Source of the DNA: Lingula anatina
Lineage: Eukaryota; Brachiopoda; Lingulata; Lingulida; Lingulidae
NCBI RefSeq assembly: GCF_001039355.2
Contig: NW_019775730.1
Location: 42,008 to 94,631 of the forward strand
DNA length: 52,624 nt
Direction: 5' to 3'
Shown here piece by piece: positions 1 to 10,580 of the stretch. The stretch's first letter is position 1; each line of letters opens with the position of its first letter. A model generated the notes under the pieces. The model did no database searches and was not told the origin of the DNA. It saw nothing but the letters and a program-made list of their open reading frames with translations. The translations under genes were made by a program, and so were the position numbers.

Positions 1-220
1 TTCTCCTACGGGTGCGGTTATTTAATTTCTTAGTGAAAGGTTTAGTAAACGAGTTTGAAAATGTCCCGAGACCATTTTTCCTTATGAGGAAAATTGTATT
101 TAACACAAATTTAAAGTAAAGAATACCTTTGAATGCTTTTGATTTATAGATTTTGTGAAATTGAAAAACATCTTGATAGATTTACATTTACCTGAGCACA
201 TGAGTTAAAAGGAAAAACAA

Positions 221-302
221 CGACGAGGATGGGATTCGAACCCACGCGGGGAGACCCCAATGGATTAGCAGTCCATCGCCTTAACCACTCGGCCACCTCG
301 TC
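221..302 (-). tRNA. tRNA-Ser(GCU)
   Basis: On the minus strand the acceptor 5' arm GACGAGG pairs with CCTCGTC near 222-228. The D arm reads GGCCGAGTGGTTAAGGC, the anticodon loop holds GCT (ACTGCTAAT), a class II variable arm follows, and the T arm carries GGTTCGAAT-type bases (GGGTTCGAATCCC). The 82-nt length and long variable arm are those of tRNA-Ser decoding AGC/AGU. It lies antisense in an intron of the pseudokinase gene. A short A run just outside the 5' end is on the plus strand. All stems look intact, so it is probably functional. Confidence 0.97.
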
Positions 303-405
303 AACTCTTGCTTATTATTTTGCGTCTTCCAAAAAAAAAAAAAAAAAGTCAAACTACTGAATTTTTACCATACTACAATTATATGTAACTGTTATTATTT
401 TCCAG

Positions 406-3225
406 TTGGCTGTACAATTTTGTCACTCGGGTTCTTCACCACTTGCAAGCGTTTCTAAACCAAGCTCACAAGTCTAAAGTTCAGCGCATGAAGACGTACA
501 CAGATATCCAAGATCGTCTGACAAAACTGAAAAAGGAAGCTGACCAATATTTTGAAGAATTGAAGGCAGAGATTGAAAGTATGTCAGCTTGCGTAGAATT
601 TTAAAAGCGAAATGTTGTTAATGGTATTAATGTTGACCATCAACCAGCTCTGTCCGTTTATTTATTTAGATTATGAAAAAGAAAATGCAAGTTATAAATG
701 TTTTGTAGAATGTTGGAAAAAGTGATTTGTCTAATTTTCTGCCTTCTTAATTTTGATATTTCAGGCAGGTTTGAGTCTGCTCTGGTTACTCTAAAGCAAT
801 ATTTAATGAAGCCCGAAATTAGAGAACGAATTACAAAATGGACCGAACCGCAGCAGCCCAAGGGTCACAAGTGGGCAGACGTGGACACAGCCATCCGCGA
901 ACGTGTGGTCGAAAGAATCACACACTTACTAGAAAAATGGGAAGACGAGCATAAGTTTTTCAAGAAGCTTCGACCAGAACTGACAGAAAAGTTCACCAGC
1001 CAGTTCAGAGGTATTGAAAGACAACTGACCGGTATTGAAAATATGATTGCGCGCCATGATACTCGCTTGAGCACAACTTCCCATAAAGACCCAGGCGAAC
1101 CTGTGAATGAGGAAGAAGGGTTCTTTCCTTACGATCTGTCCCTTAAACTCAAACATAAAATCATTCTCGGGGTAGCTGCGCCAATTTTAGTCCCTGTCGC
1201 AGTGGCCGGTGCAATCATAGCGCTGCCCATTTTGGGCGGGCTAAAAGTCAGGCAGATGATCGATGCGCGACTTGCGGAAGAAAAACTGAAGAAGTACAAA
1301 AACGACCCTATAAACTTCCTAAGAAAACAGTCGGAAAAGGTTTTGGATGAATTTGTGAAAAAAAGTAAGGCTCTTGAAAAATACGTCCGCAGTGAGCTTA
1401 GCCAGGCGTACGTCTGCTTGCAACAGCTTCAGGAGGCGGTGCCTCGCCAAATTAAAGCAGACGAGGCTCAAATCTTGTCCCTAAAAGACGATCAAAGAGA
1501 GGCTTCCGATTATCTCCGTTTTTATGACCCTCTCAACGAAGTGTTCGTCTCCTTCAAAAAGAGGCTTTTGTATTTCAAAACTATAGCAATCAGACGCGAA
1601 CTCAAGGACTACGAATTCGATGATATCGAAATCCCTAAAACCCCGGAGATAATATGTGATAGTCTGTATTGTACGATATTCAAGGTTGTGCTACGGAAGC
1701 CTATCGGTTCACTACAGACCGGGTCTACGGTGTGTCTTAGGAAGTGTCATGTCCCCATCTCACACCAGACGATACACGATCATCTTGGAGTTGAAGAAGC
1801 TTACCAGTAAGTGTCAATTGTATTTCACATAAAACAATCTTTAAAATGTAAGAATGATAATAATAATGAACAAGAAAATGAAAAAAGTCAACCTGTTGTC
1901 TTTTTCAATCCTGGGTCCGATATTGAGAACGGTGACTCATTATATTTTTTATTTCTAAATTTCTAGATAACACACTTCATTTTAATTAAAAATCTATGCT
2001 AGGGGAAATATAAGAATATATATATATGAAAGCTGAAATTGCATTTTGGTGTTTTACAGGTATCAGCACCATGAAAATCTCGTGAAGTTTTACGGATCCA
2101 CGCGAGATTTCGACAATGTGTATTTTATCCTGGAGCCTCTGCAATGCAGTCTTCGTTGTTATCTTCAAGAAACCCCAACCGTCGACTGGGACAAGACGGA
2201 CGAAGAGAAGTATATGGTGTTCCTTGAAATAATGCGCCAAGTAGTGAATGGGCTGGAGTACCTTCACTCCCGGAGTATGCAGTGGGTCCATTATGATTTA
2301 TCTTTGGACACTGTAGCGGTAAGAATTTTAAACATTCAGATTTTTTTTCATTCGCGAAATTTTAAATTTACAGTGTATATCGATTTTAAAAGTATGTTAG
2401 TCTTTCGGTCTGTTCACTAGACATTAGTCACGACATTCTTCACTAGGTGTCACTGCTGATAAATTTTCACGAAGAATATGTAATCCTGTATAGATGAGTT
2501 TTCATTATATTATATTATATTATATTATACAAAAGTTCACAATCCCCAACCCATTATTTCTTTAAAAAGACCCCTTCAGGTTCAATGAGGCCAAGTACAT
2601 TTCATATACACTACATGGTGTTTCCATAAATTGAGATGACATTAAATATCAGTGCCTTTTAGGCCTTCATGTGTTGCAACTTTCAACCTATAAAAACCGA
2701 AGTAAATATGCCACCAACTTGGACACACTCACTTATTTGTTTTAGATGGATTACAAAGACACAGTAAAATTGACCAACATTGGCCACCGACGGATGCTAA
2801 AGATAGATCCCACGGAGCCGAGGGAGAATATCCTCCGTTACTCCCACCTCCCGCACGAGGTCCTTGCCGACCCTCCCACCACCTATACTCTGACCTCCGA
2901 CATGTACAGCGTGGGGATCATGATGTGGGAAATGTGGACTGGAAAGAGAGCCTTCGAAGATGAAATAACTGCTAACCCAACCAAGTTTCAGACCATGTCA
3001 GACTTCATACAGTTCTGCGAAGACCGCAGGCCGGGGTTGGAGTATTTTTACTCCAACGGGGCCAGCGAGGTGTCATCCCGCCATGCAGAAACTTGGCTGA
3101 AGACCCTGAGGATTTGCTGGGATCCCGAGCCTTCCACGAGACTCACATGCAAAGGCTGGTTGGCGCTGACCAGCAAAGATAGTATGCTCTCAGACGGTCT
3201 CTACATTCACGAAAAACATTTTTAA
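406..3225 (+). CDS. Dynamin-like/pseudokinase protein, DSTYK-like (3' part, 5' end outside window)
   Basis: Four exons join in frame: 406-578, 765-1806, 2060-2318, 2746-3225, all GT-AG. The translated part is about 650 residues. The first half is a charged, coiled-coil-prone helical region containing a hydrophobic double segment at about 1162-1236, rich in Gly, Ala, Val and Pro, like the membrane-dipping hairpin of dynamin-like proteins. The second half has a protein-kinase fold: an alphaC/beta4-like segment (HHENLVKFYGS), a hinge (ILEPL), a catalytic-loop equivalent (HYDLSLDT) and a C-lobe (SDMYSVGIMMWEMWTG, then RICWDPEPSTRLT). Three key positions look altered: the beta3 Lys appears replaced (VCLRKC), the catalytic-loop Asn is Thr, and DFG reads NIG. 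I infer a pseudokinase. The architecture resembles invertebrate proteins annotated as dual Ser/Thr/Tyr kinase-like; the exact family is uncertain. Upstream exons, including any GTPase domain, are outside the window. Confidence 0.75.
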
Positions 3226-3547
3226 CATCTTGGGGGGTTGGACATTTTAAATAATTTCTCATAGACTGGGTGTGAGAAAATTGATTTAATACTTTTTTAA
3301 AACGGTATACTTTCCAAAAGAGTTAATTTTACTTGACCGGTACTAAGTGAAGGGATTTTTTCTATTTTGGACTGATGAGTTAAAATGTTGAACAAAAACA
3401 GAGGATAAAATACTCGCACACGCACACCATTGGTTAAAGTTCAACTTGGTTAAACCTAGGATCCACTAGTTTTACCCTATACCTAAATCTAAATTTGCTG
3501 TTCTGATTATTTTTTTCAAATTAAATTTTTATGGCAACTCGATACAA

Positions 3548-3553
3548 AATAAA
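3548..3553 (+). terminator. Poly(A) signal of the pseudokinase gene
   Basis: AATAAA about 320 nt after the stop codon, in AT-rich 3' UTR. It is the first canonical hexamer downstream. Confidence 0.5.
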
Positions 3554-3559
3554 ACGGTG

Positions 3560-6352
3560 TTCATGTTTAACATTTGGCTTAATATGAGAATTGGTCTTTT
3601 TCTCTGTTTGATTGGTTTGATAATACGGTTTAAAGACATAGCCGTGCCCGTTTTACCTTTGCAAAACATTAACAAGAATACCACGAAAAATAATAGTAAA
3701 AGTAAGTAGACATTTCATTCTGAAAATATGGTGTTCACTTACTTTTTTTTTTGTTTTGTTTTGTTTTATTCACACCCTGAGCTTAACATGAAAGCGCATG
3801 TAATTGACCTTGGTAATAATGGTTTGTAAAGCAGTGACGCATTTCTCGTTTAATGAAATTTAAAACAATTAGTATTCTTTGGCTAAGTAAATATTGACAT
3901 TATTTTGCATCAAATTTCATACAAAAATCAGTTCTGGCTTTTATGTGGTAAGCCGTGATGTTTACGAAAAAGACGGCCGTAGTTGCTAATAGAGAATAAA
4001 AGGAACGATTGTTGTCCGCCCGCCCGAACAGGCAAGCTTTGAAAACTACAGTTCATTGGTTTCACATTAAATGCAGAAAGTTGTAAACATTATCCCAAAT
4101 TGCGAGCAATACAAAGTTATTGTAAGTGATTGTGCGTGAGAAAAATACAACAAAAGAGCCGCTTGGCGTTGTAAGTCGCGTTCATGCCACCTGAGCTGTT
4201 CCAAGCATTGATACCACTCCCTTGGCCAAATTTGCAAGACACGTATATTTCAATACCGCGTTTTAACTGGTGTTTTAAAACACTGCAGTAACAGTTCAGA
4301 TCCTTTCTTGTTCATAGGCCCCCTAAAAGCGCTAAAATCTGGTTTTTAGAATATATATCTGCACACCTTTATAGTCACAGATAAACCTTACATTGAATAA
4401 CAGAAAGACGTAAATGGAATTTTACTTCAAAAGAATCAAGGAAATAAATCAAACGCCACAATAGCTTGAAATTTTCACGTAAAACAGTTAAGATATGGTT
4501 GATTGATTTATGGGACTTTCGCACCGGTCACCAGTCACTACGGCAACAATTACGGGGGTGGCACGCATGCTCCGAAACAGCCCGACTATTTACGCATTCA
4601 TTTGTAAGGGCCACATTTGTTAACCTAAACAATTTACAATTGTTTGAGTTCAGAACATCAACAAACTGTTGGTAACCACTACATTTTCATTGCGTCTCCT
4701 TGCGACGTTTTAGTAGGAAATCGGATGTGAAGGATTTTAATTCTTGATGAGGAAAACCAGATAGTGCTCCCATGTCTATGATCGACACCACATCGCGGGT
4801 AAGTACACCAAGTTAAAATAATATTATTATGAATGAAAACAGTGGTGTATGAGGTTATCATTCTAGTAGTGTAACAATAACGTGTTTCGAAAACGTGGTG
4901 CTGTATGGCAGTCTGTTATGGTGACGTTGGGTTTTAGCTTGGACCCAATCCATGGTACACTGGATTACGGTTCCGAGGTTTTAGTCTATATTAATGTATA
5001 TATGAGCCCAATACATAGAGATGTGTCTTAAATGAAGAACTGAACGGCACAGTGAGTGGATTGCATCTTGGGTGGATAGGACTGAATGGGGAGAATGAAT
5101 ATATAATCCCATGTTGTGTTTCCAAGACTCATTTATGGATTCTTTGTATTGTGCGACTTTTTGTGAATTTTGCTGTTGGAACGTTCTCTATAACATATGT
5201 GCAGTAATAATAAAGTTAGGTTGGTGTTATGCCATCATTGATGCGATCATTCAGAGATTCAGTGATGAAAACAAGAGAAGTTCGGAAACGAAACGGAAAG
5301 TTTGGACACATGTTAATCGTCGAGTGATTTTTTGCCCATTGTGCAGTGACTTATCTGGTCCTCATAATAAGTATTAATGTTATTCAAAGGTGTAATTTTT
5401 GTAATCGGTTGGGAATTCGGCAAATAAAACGTCCACATTTTACTATGTCGACAGTCTAACTTTACTTCCCCAGTTTTTGAAATAAAATCCCACAAGATCG
5501 GTCAATTCATGAAGACGAGTTTTTAAAAAAATCGTCGAAGCCGACATTTGGTTTGTAATAACAGACTGGGTCCAAGCGTTTTTTGTTTTTTTAACTCTTC
5601 GTGCTACCGATAAAATCTCTTGGCCAATGGAACCTACGGGGGTTTTAATGCTGCCGATAAACATAACATGATACGTAACTCCTTTTTGTTTATTATCACG
5701 TTTACCATAGAAATGGTGCAAAAGTAGGCCCTGCTCCCGTGGCTGTGGGGGGTTGTTCCTTATCTTTTGAGCAATATTTATAACAAGATTTACAATTCTG
5801 CCGTACAAGATAAGGCATAATTATTTAAAAATTACGCCAAGGTTTTAAAGAGATTAGTGAGTGCAAGATATCGAATGAGTGCATTAATTCTCTTATTCGT
5901 TTGCGAGGTCTTGAAGTGCGTGTATTGAAATGAAGCATTCAAATCAAATGAAATGAAGAAAATCGAAGATGCGTGATGATAATACAGAAAATCCACATGA
6001 AGTGTGTTGTGTAATTCTTTCTTCCACTACTATTCAGACAAAAGTATTTCGATATGACTAGCATTTGATATCGACATTTGAATTCATTAGGGATTTTAAT
6101 GTTTACAGACATTTCATAAATGAAAGTCTACAGATGATTAACATAGTATGCTCATTTATTGAGCATGTTAGGACATTGGTCACTTTCGTCAATTCACTGT
6201 TTTTTTAATGCCTGTAAAATCACTTTTCGTTGTTTAATCATTAACTTTAAATGTTGTTTCTGATGACATATTTTTAGTTTTGGTAAATAATGCGAAATGT
6301 AACGATAAATAAATGATATTGAAATGATACTGAATCCGTTATTTTGTTTCAG
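3560..6352. other. Intergenic or 5' region of the next gene, mostly unassigned
   Basis: About 2.8 kb without a confident gene. It is AT-rich with T-runs near 3740-3770. A short Tyr/Gly-rich open stretch at about 4503-4606, followed by a GT donor, could be an upstream exon of the 6.35-kb gene, but no in-frame ATG or acceptor supports it. A minus-strand open frame at 5443-5808 is listed separately. The 5' exons and promoter of the next gene probably lie here. Confidence 0.5.
5443..5808 (-). CDS. Uncertain open frame with weak PTB-domain resemblance
   Basis: An uninterrupted minus-strand frame of 121 codons from an ATG at 5808. By eye the middle (GVTYHVMFIGSIKTPVG, followed by a helix-like segment and SVITNQMSASTIFLKT) resembles the beta1/helix/beta core of phosphotyrosine-binding domains of the GULP/LDLRAP type, where the pattern is x-[FY]-x-V-x-[FY]-[LI]-G-S. 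A potential donor (GTAAAG) lies near the end of the frame. No flanking exons could be found, and typical PTB domains are longer. It may be a lone exon, a gene fragment or chance. Confidence 0.2.
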   Translation of the reverse strand: MYGRIVNLVINIAQKIRNNPPQPREQGLLLHHFYGKRDNKQKGVTYHVMFIGSIKTPVGSIGQEILSVARRVKKTKNAWTQSVITNQMSASTIFLKTRLHELTDLVGFYFKNWGSKVRLST

Positions 6353-6456
6353 CTTGCTTTTAGCAAGGATTACCGGTTGCCCAAACCGCAGTACCGATTT
6401 GAAGATGCGGGGGACTACAGGCAGCTTATGGTGTCAGCTAGGAAAAGGAATGGTAT

Positions 6457-6492
<36 letters not shown>

Positions 6493-7822
6493 TCACATTA
6501 AATCATTGTCTCTTTTGTTGTATAGTTTCATTTGGTTAAATAATCCAGAAAATATTTCTGTAGCATAGAGACAATAAAACAGAATTCCATGCCAAGTTTT
6601 CCTATCGAGTTAAATTAAACGTTATTACAGACAATATTTCTAAAATACATTTTGCTGATTCCAGAGACGGAAGCAATGCGGAAGTTTTGGAAATCGCTGA
6701 AAGGATTTAATCTGAAAGGGCGCGATCTCCAGCTAGACATCGTCCCTCGCTACGAGACACCTCATTTCCCCGCTTCGCCTGGACCGCGTTTCTCCAGTTA
6801 CATTACTACTTACGATCTCCTAGGCCCAACGCCGGCAGAGGGGAGAGCTCAGTCTGCACTTTATCGCAGGTAATGTGTCACGCCTATGTTTTCCAAAGAA
6901 ATGTTAATCGCTCATATCTGTGACTTGAACTAAATAACATAAAATTTCATGATACATATCATGATTTTCAACCAGACCTCAGTAGTGTTGATCACGTTCA
7001 CAAATAAGAACATTTTTCCAAAAGAAATAAGCTCCAAAATATTTTGTGTAGGTGTCCTCTGATTTAAAAAAAAAAATATTATGTTTTATTTCAGAAATAT
7101 CCAAACACCTGTCACTAACATAGCACGTGACTACAGTCAGTTTGCCCGCGCCCCCTCTCGGAACAGGAGACCTCACACAACGTTTAGTGAGAGAGACGCA
7201 CAGAGTCCTTGGTTCAAAGAAATACGGAAGTGAGTTCTTCACCGTTTGTCTCATTTAAGTTAAGTTAAAATAACTTTGAAATAGTGTAAATGGAATTTTG
7301 CACATGCAATATGGGTTTTATTTATGGATTTTTATTTGTTAATTTATTTGTTTGTTTATTTATTTATTTATTTTGCTCTCAAATTATTTGAATGAACATG
7401 ATTTGGGACTTTGTCAGTCTATCCTACATTACATATTCTGGCTACCATACAGCATAAGAATGAATGGAGTCATCATTTATAACAACAATCTTTATTATAG
7501 AGATGTCCCAGAGCGTGTAGCGTACACTATGGACATGGATCCCGATTTCGGCAACGATCGTCTAGCCGCTCTACAACTCCCACCAGCCGTGAAAAGCCGG
7601 GAAGTCGTGTATTATCCCGCTGAATATAGTGGTCGCAAAGAATTCCACATTAGTCCCGAATGGAACTCGGAGAGACCGGAGTGGGGCGGTATTGCCAGAG
7701 ATGGGCACTATCAAAAACGCAATGAAGGGCATTCCCAGCCAAGCACTGGGAATTTGTATGGCGCTTACTATGGCACTGTTGGGCCAGAGAGATACGACTT
7801 TGCTCAAAATGCTTGGAAGTAG
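6353..7822 (+). CDS. Unrecognised Tyr/Pro/Arg-rich protein, last four exons
   Basis: Exons 6353-6452, 6665-6869, 7095-7229 and 7501-7822 join in frame through phases 1, 2 and 2 and end at a TAG, giving at least 253 residues. The sequence is rich in Tyr, Pro, Arg and aromatic residues, with repeated short patterns such as PRYETPHF, DYSQFARAPS and GAYYGTVGPERYDF. There is no signal peptide or membrane segment in the visible part. Extended proteins of this kind are often structural, for example ciliary microtubule-associated, but I do not recognise this one and claim no function. The first exon begins at an AG acceptor (TTGTTTCAG), so coding exons upstream are missing from my model; they probably lie in 4.4-6.3 kb. 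Confidence 0.65.
6455..6490. repeat. ATTT microsatellite
   Basis: About nine tandem TTTA units immediately after a splice donor in the intron of the unrecognised gene. Similar TTTA runs occur at about 7345-7372 and 7915-7945. Confidence 0.9.
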
Positions 7823-8675
7823 TTAGGAATTAACATATGTAATGACGGATACATTATTTCTGGACACGTCTTATGAGATTTCTGCCAAAGTCATTTCTAA
7901 GACGTTTTCCATTATTTATCTATTTAATTATTTATTTATTTATGTGTATTTGTAAACATGTTCAAGTGTCTACGTGCAAAGAATGTTTTTGCGAAGGTGA
8001 TAAATGTTATTCTACGCAGAGATAGAGAGAAATCTATATAGTATGTATGAAGTATTTTTTACAGTATTAATTCAAATTTTTATATGACATTGGATAAATC
8101 ATTAATGTGTTTTATTGATACAAAAACGCATTCCACCACATTGATTATTTTAATATTTGTTTGCGTATTTGATGATAAGGTATATATAATGTGATATTGT
8201 TGTTGTTGATATTATTGCTATTTATATTTGGGCTATTTATAACTTGTTGTTTAGTTTTAATCTCCATTGTGTAGTTGGCATTTAATTCAGGTAATCTTGG
8301 TTGGCCTCAGGACATTTAAGAAAGGGGGACAAAATAATTTTTTACCACCATCCCTGTATTGATATGTAACGAGAAGTGTATCCTTCAATGGAGATCTGTA
8401 TGTTTTTGTCAGTCTGTGTTTATTTGTAGCTAATTCCATTTTATATCGAGTACAGCAAAGGTTTGTCAGTCGTAACTTGTAGTGGGGTAGGGCCGGCATT
8501 GGAATATTGGAAATAAAAATTGTGCAATTTAGCGCAGTTTAGCTAGTAATTGGAACCTGCTTTTTTAGGCTCCACTGACATTTTTTCTATGTTCTGTGAG
8601 ACCATTTTTTTTTTCTGATTCATCAATAATTTATTTCATTTACGACTGAATTAATATGTAACATTTTTCTATATG

Positions 8676-8681
8676 AATAAA
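8676..8681 (+). terminator. Candidate poly(A) signal of the unrecognised gene
   Basis: AATAAA about 850 nt past the stop; another AATAAA lies near 8510. Which one is used cannot be told from the sequence. Confidence 0.35.
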
Positions 8682-8699
8682 AGGATGCTAATCTATTCA

Positions 8700-10560
8700 T
8701 TTATCACAACCCCATTTTATTTTTCATTAAAAAATTTGTAGGGGCTTAAATGAAATATTAAAACGGAAAGGTCATTTAGGGCGTACGAGTTGGGGGTGTT
8801 AACTATAGTGCCCTCCCCCACCTACGCCTCTGACTCTTTTTAATCACGTATTAGACTTTAAAAGCACAAGAAGGGTTCTCCATAGTTCTCTTTCTTTGGC
8901 ATTTCTGATCAACTCTTTGTTTTGAACTCAGTTTGTTTTTTAAAACTTTTTAACTCCCATCTACCGGGGGTATTGATTGAAGCTCTTTGTGAATCCCAAC
9001 TTAATATGCAAGCTTAACGTAGGCCTATATTTTTAAGTATTGCACTAAAAAAATAGGTTAAAATTTACGTCGCAAGTCAAAACCTCAACCAACCGATGCC
9101 CGACTTCATGCAGTTGCATGATTTTGCTGTCATCCGACCTCCTCCCCCCGTCGATATTTTTATTGGTTAAGTCTCCATTAAAAATGCTTCTCGTGCGCTT
9201 AATGTACCGTACAATCTTATTTTGTGAAGAGGAATTTTTTTCTTTTTTTACATCATAGAAATGCTATAAACGTTTGCACCTATAATAAACGCATGCAAAA
9301 TTAATGCAAAGCTTGCAATCAGAGTAGTCTCTTTAAAACGATCTTGTATCCAAACAATACAGGATTAAAACGAGGCTTTTTGTAGGAGAGTAACTCTTGG
9401 CTTCTCAAGGTCGTTGCGCATGCGGTTATCTGTACACGTGGGGAAAGCCTTGCTGAATACGGTAAGTTTGTACAGTAAATGTAAACGTTAGTATACAGAC
9501 ATATTTTCATTTTAAATTAATGAATATAAAAGGTATATTTGAGATGCGCTATGTTGCGGATAACTGTGTGAAGCTGGATGTTTTTTGAAGACCATAATTT
9601 CAACAACCGATTGTAGAAAATCCGATGCATGTACATCAAGTACCACTTTTCAAATGCAGGCAACAAGCAAAGCCAATGTACTTTATATGTACAAATTACC
9701 CTGTGGGTGTGAAACATTCTAAAGTATTGTGATTATTCAGAGAGGAAGTGTTTTAATTGGCAGAGGTCCCCACCGTCCAACACCTTGTATCTTAATTCTT
9801 AATCCAAATTATTGAAAGTAGTTTAGAATGGAAATTAAAGCGTTAAATTTGTATAATGCACTTGTAATGTAAGTTGTAACATTGCAGTTTGTTTGGTACT
9901 AGTAAGTGGCTTCCTTATATTTTGAGTATACGGTGGTTTCACATATTTAAAGGAAACCTAACTTTGTATGATCAGTGTTGATCGAACATAATAACCCTAA
10001 AGTAAATTTAGAGGTGTTAGATCGTTATAATTCTTAATCTAAACAGGACACAAATGTAGTGTAAATTTATTAAAAACACACCTCACATGCAGCTGTTTTC
10101 ATCTTTCATAATAAACTAAATCCTTTTAAAACACTAAATATATTAATTTAAAACACATGCGGTAATGCTATAACAACCATATGGACAAATAGTGTTTCTC
10201 TTGATAAAAGGAATTTATCAGACACTACTTCTCTGCTGAAGGTTGCAAGATAGTCTAATGGTAGCGGAAAGGTGATACCATAAAGAGTTAGTCCGTGAAG
10301 TCTCCTTTGTTCTATCTCACATTTGACAGGTGCCCTTTTTCACCAGTGTGTATAATTTAGGCATCAGTGTAACCCATATTATAACACTGCAGAGAGTAGT
10401 AGCTGATATGCAGGGTGCAGAAATAACAATGAAACTGAGACTTACCTAATCTGCACAAGGTTAATTAAGACAGTAACTATATATCTACATCATTACATTT
10501 CAGTAATATATAATTTTAATGCTGTGTTATATGTTCTGATATTGATATTTCAGATATGCT
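8700..10560. other. Intergenic region before PUM3
   Basis: AT-rich sequence with no supportable open frame. At about 8790-8835 there is a segment ending in CCCCCACCTACGCCTCTG, the kind of G-rich terminal sequence seen on hAT-like miniature elements, but no matching second end was found. The PUM3 promoter and any 5' non-coding exon should lie here, because an AG acceptor (TATATAG) abuts the PUM3 ATG. Confidence 0.5.
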
Positions 10561-10580
10561 TAATTTTCTCTTATATATAG

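Noticed and set aside
4466-4675. Plus-strand open frame and an overlapping Tyr/Gly-rich frame as an upstream exon of the 6.35-kb gene
   Set aside because: The Tyr/Gly-rich frame has a stop at 4500 with no acceptor or in-frame ATG after it, so it cannot be joined to a model.
8740-8840. One end of a possible hAT-like element (CCCCCACCTACGCCTCTG)
   Set aside because: No second inverted end could be located within a plausible distance.
10240-10325. tRNA-derived SINE-like stretch (TAGTCTAATGGTAG resembles a box A)
   Set aside because: No box B or tRNA fold follows and there is no tail; too little support.
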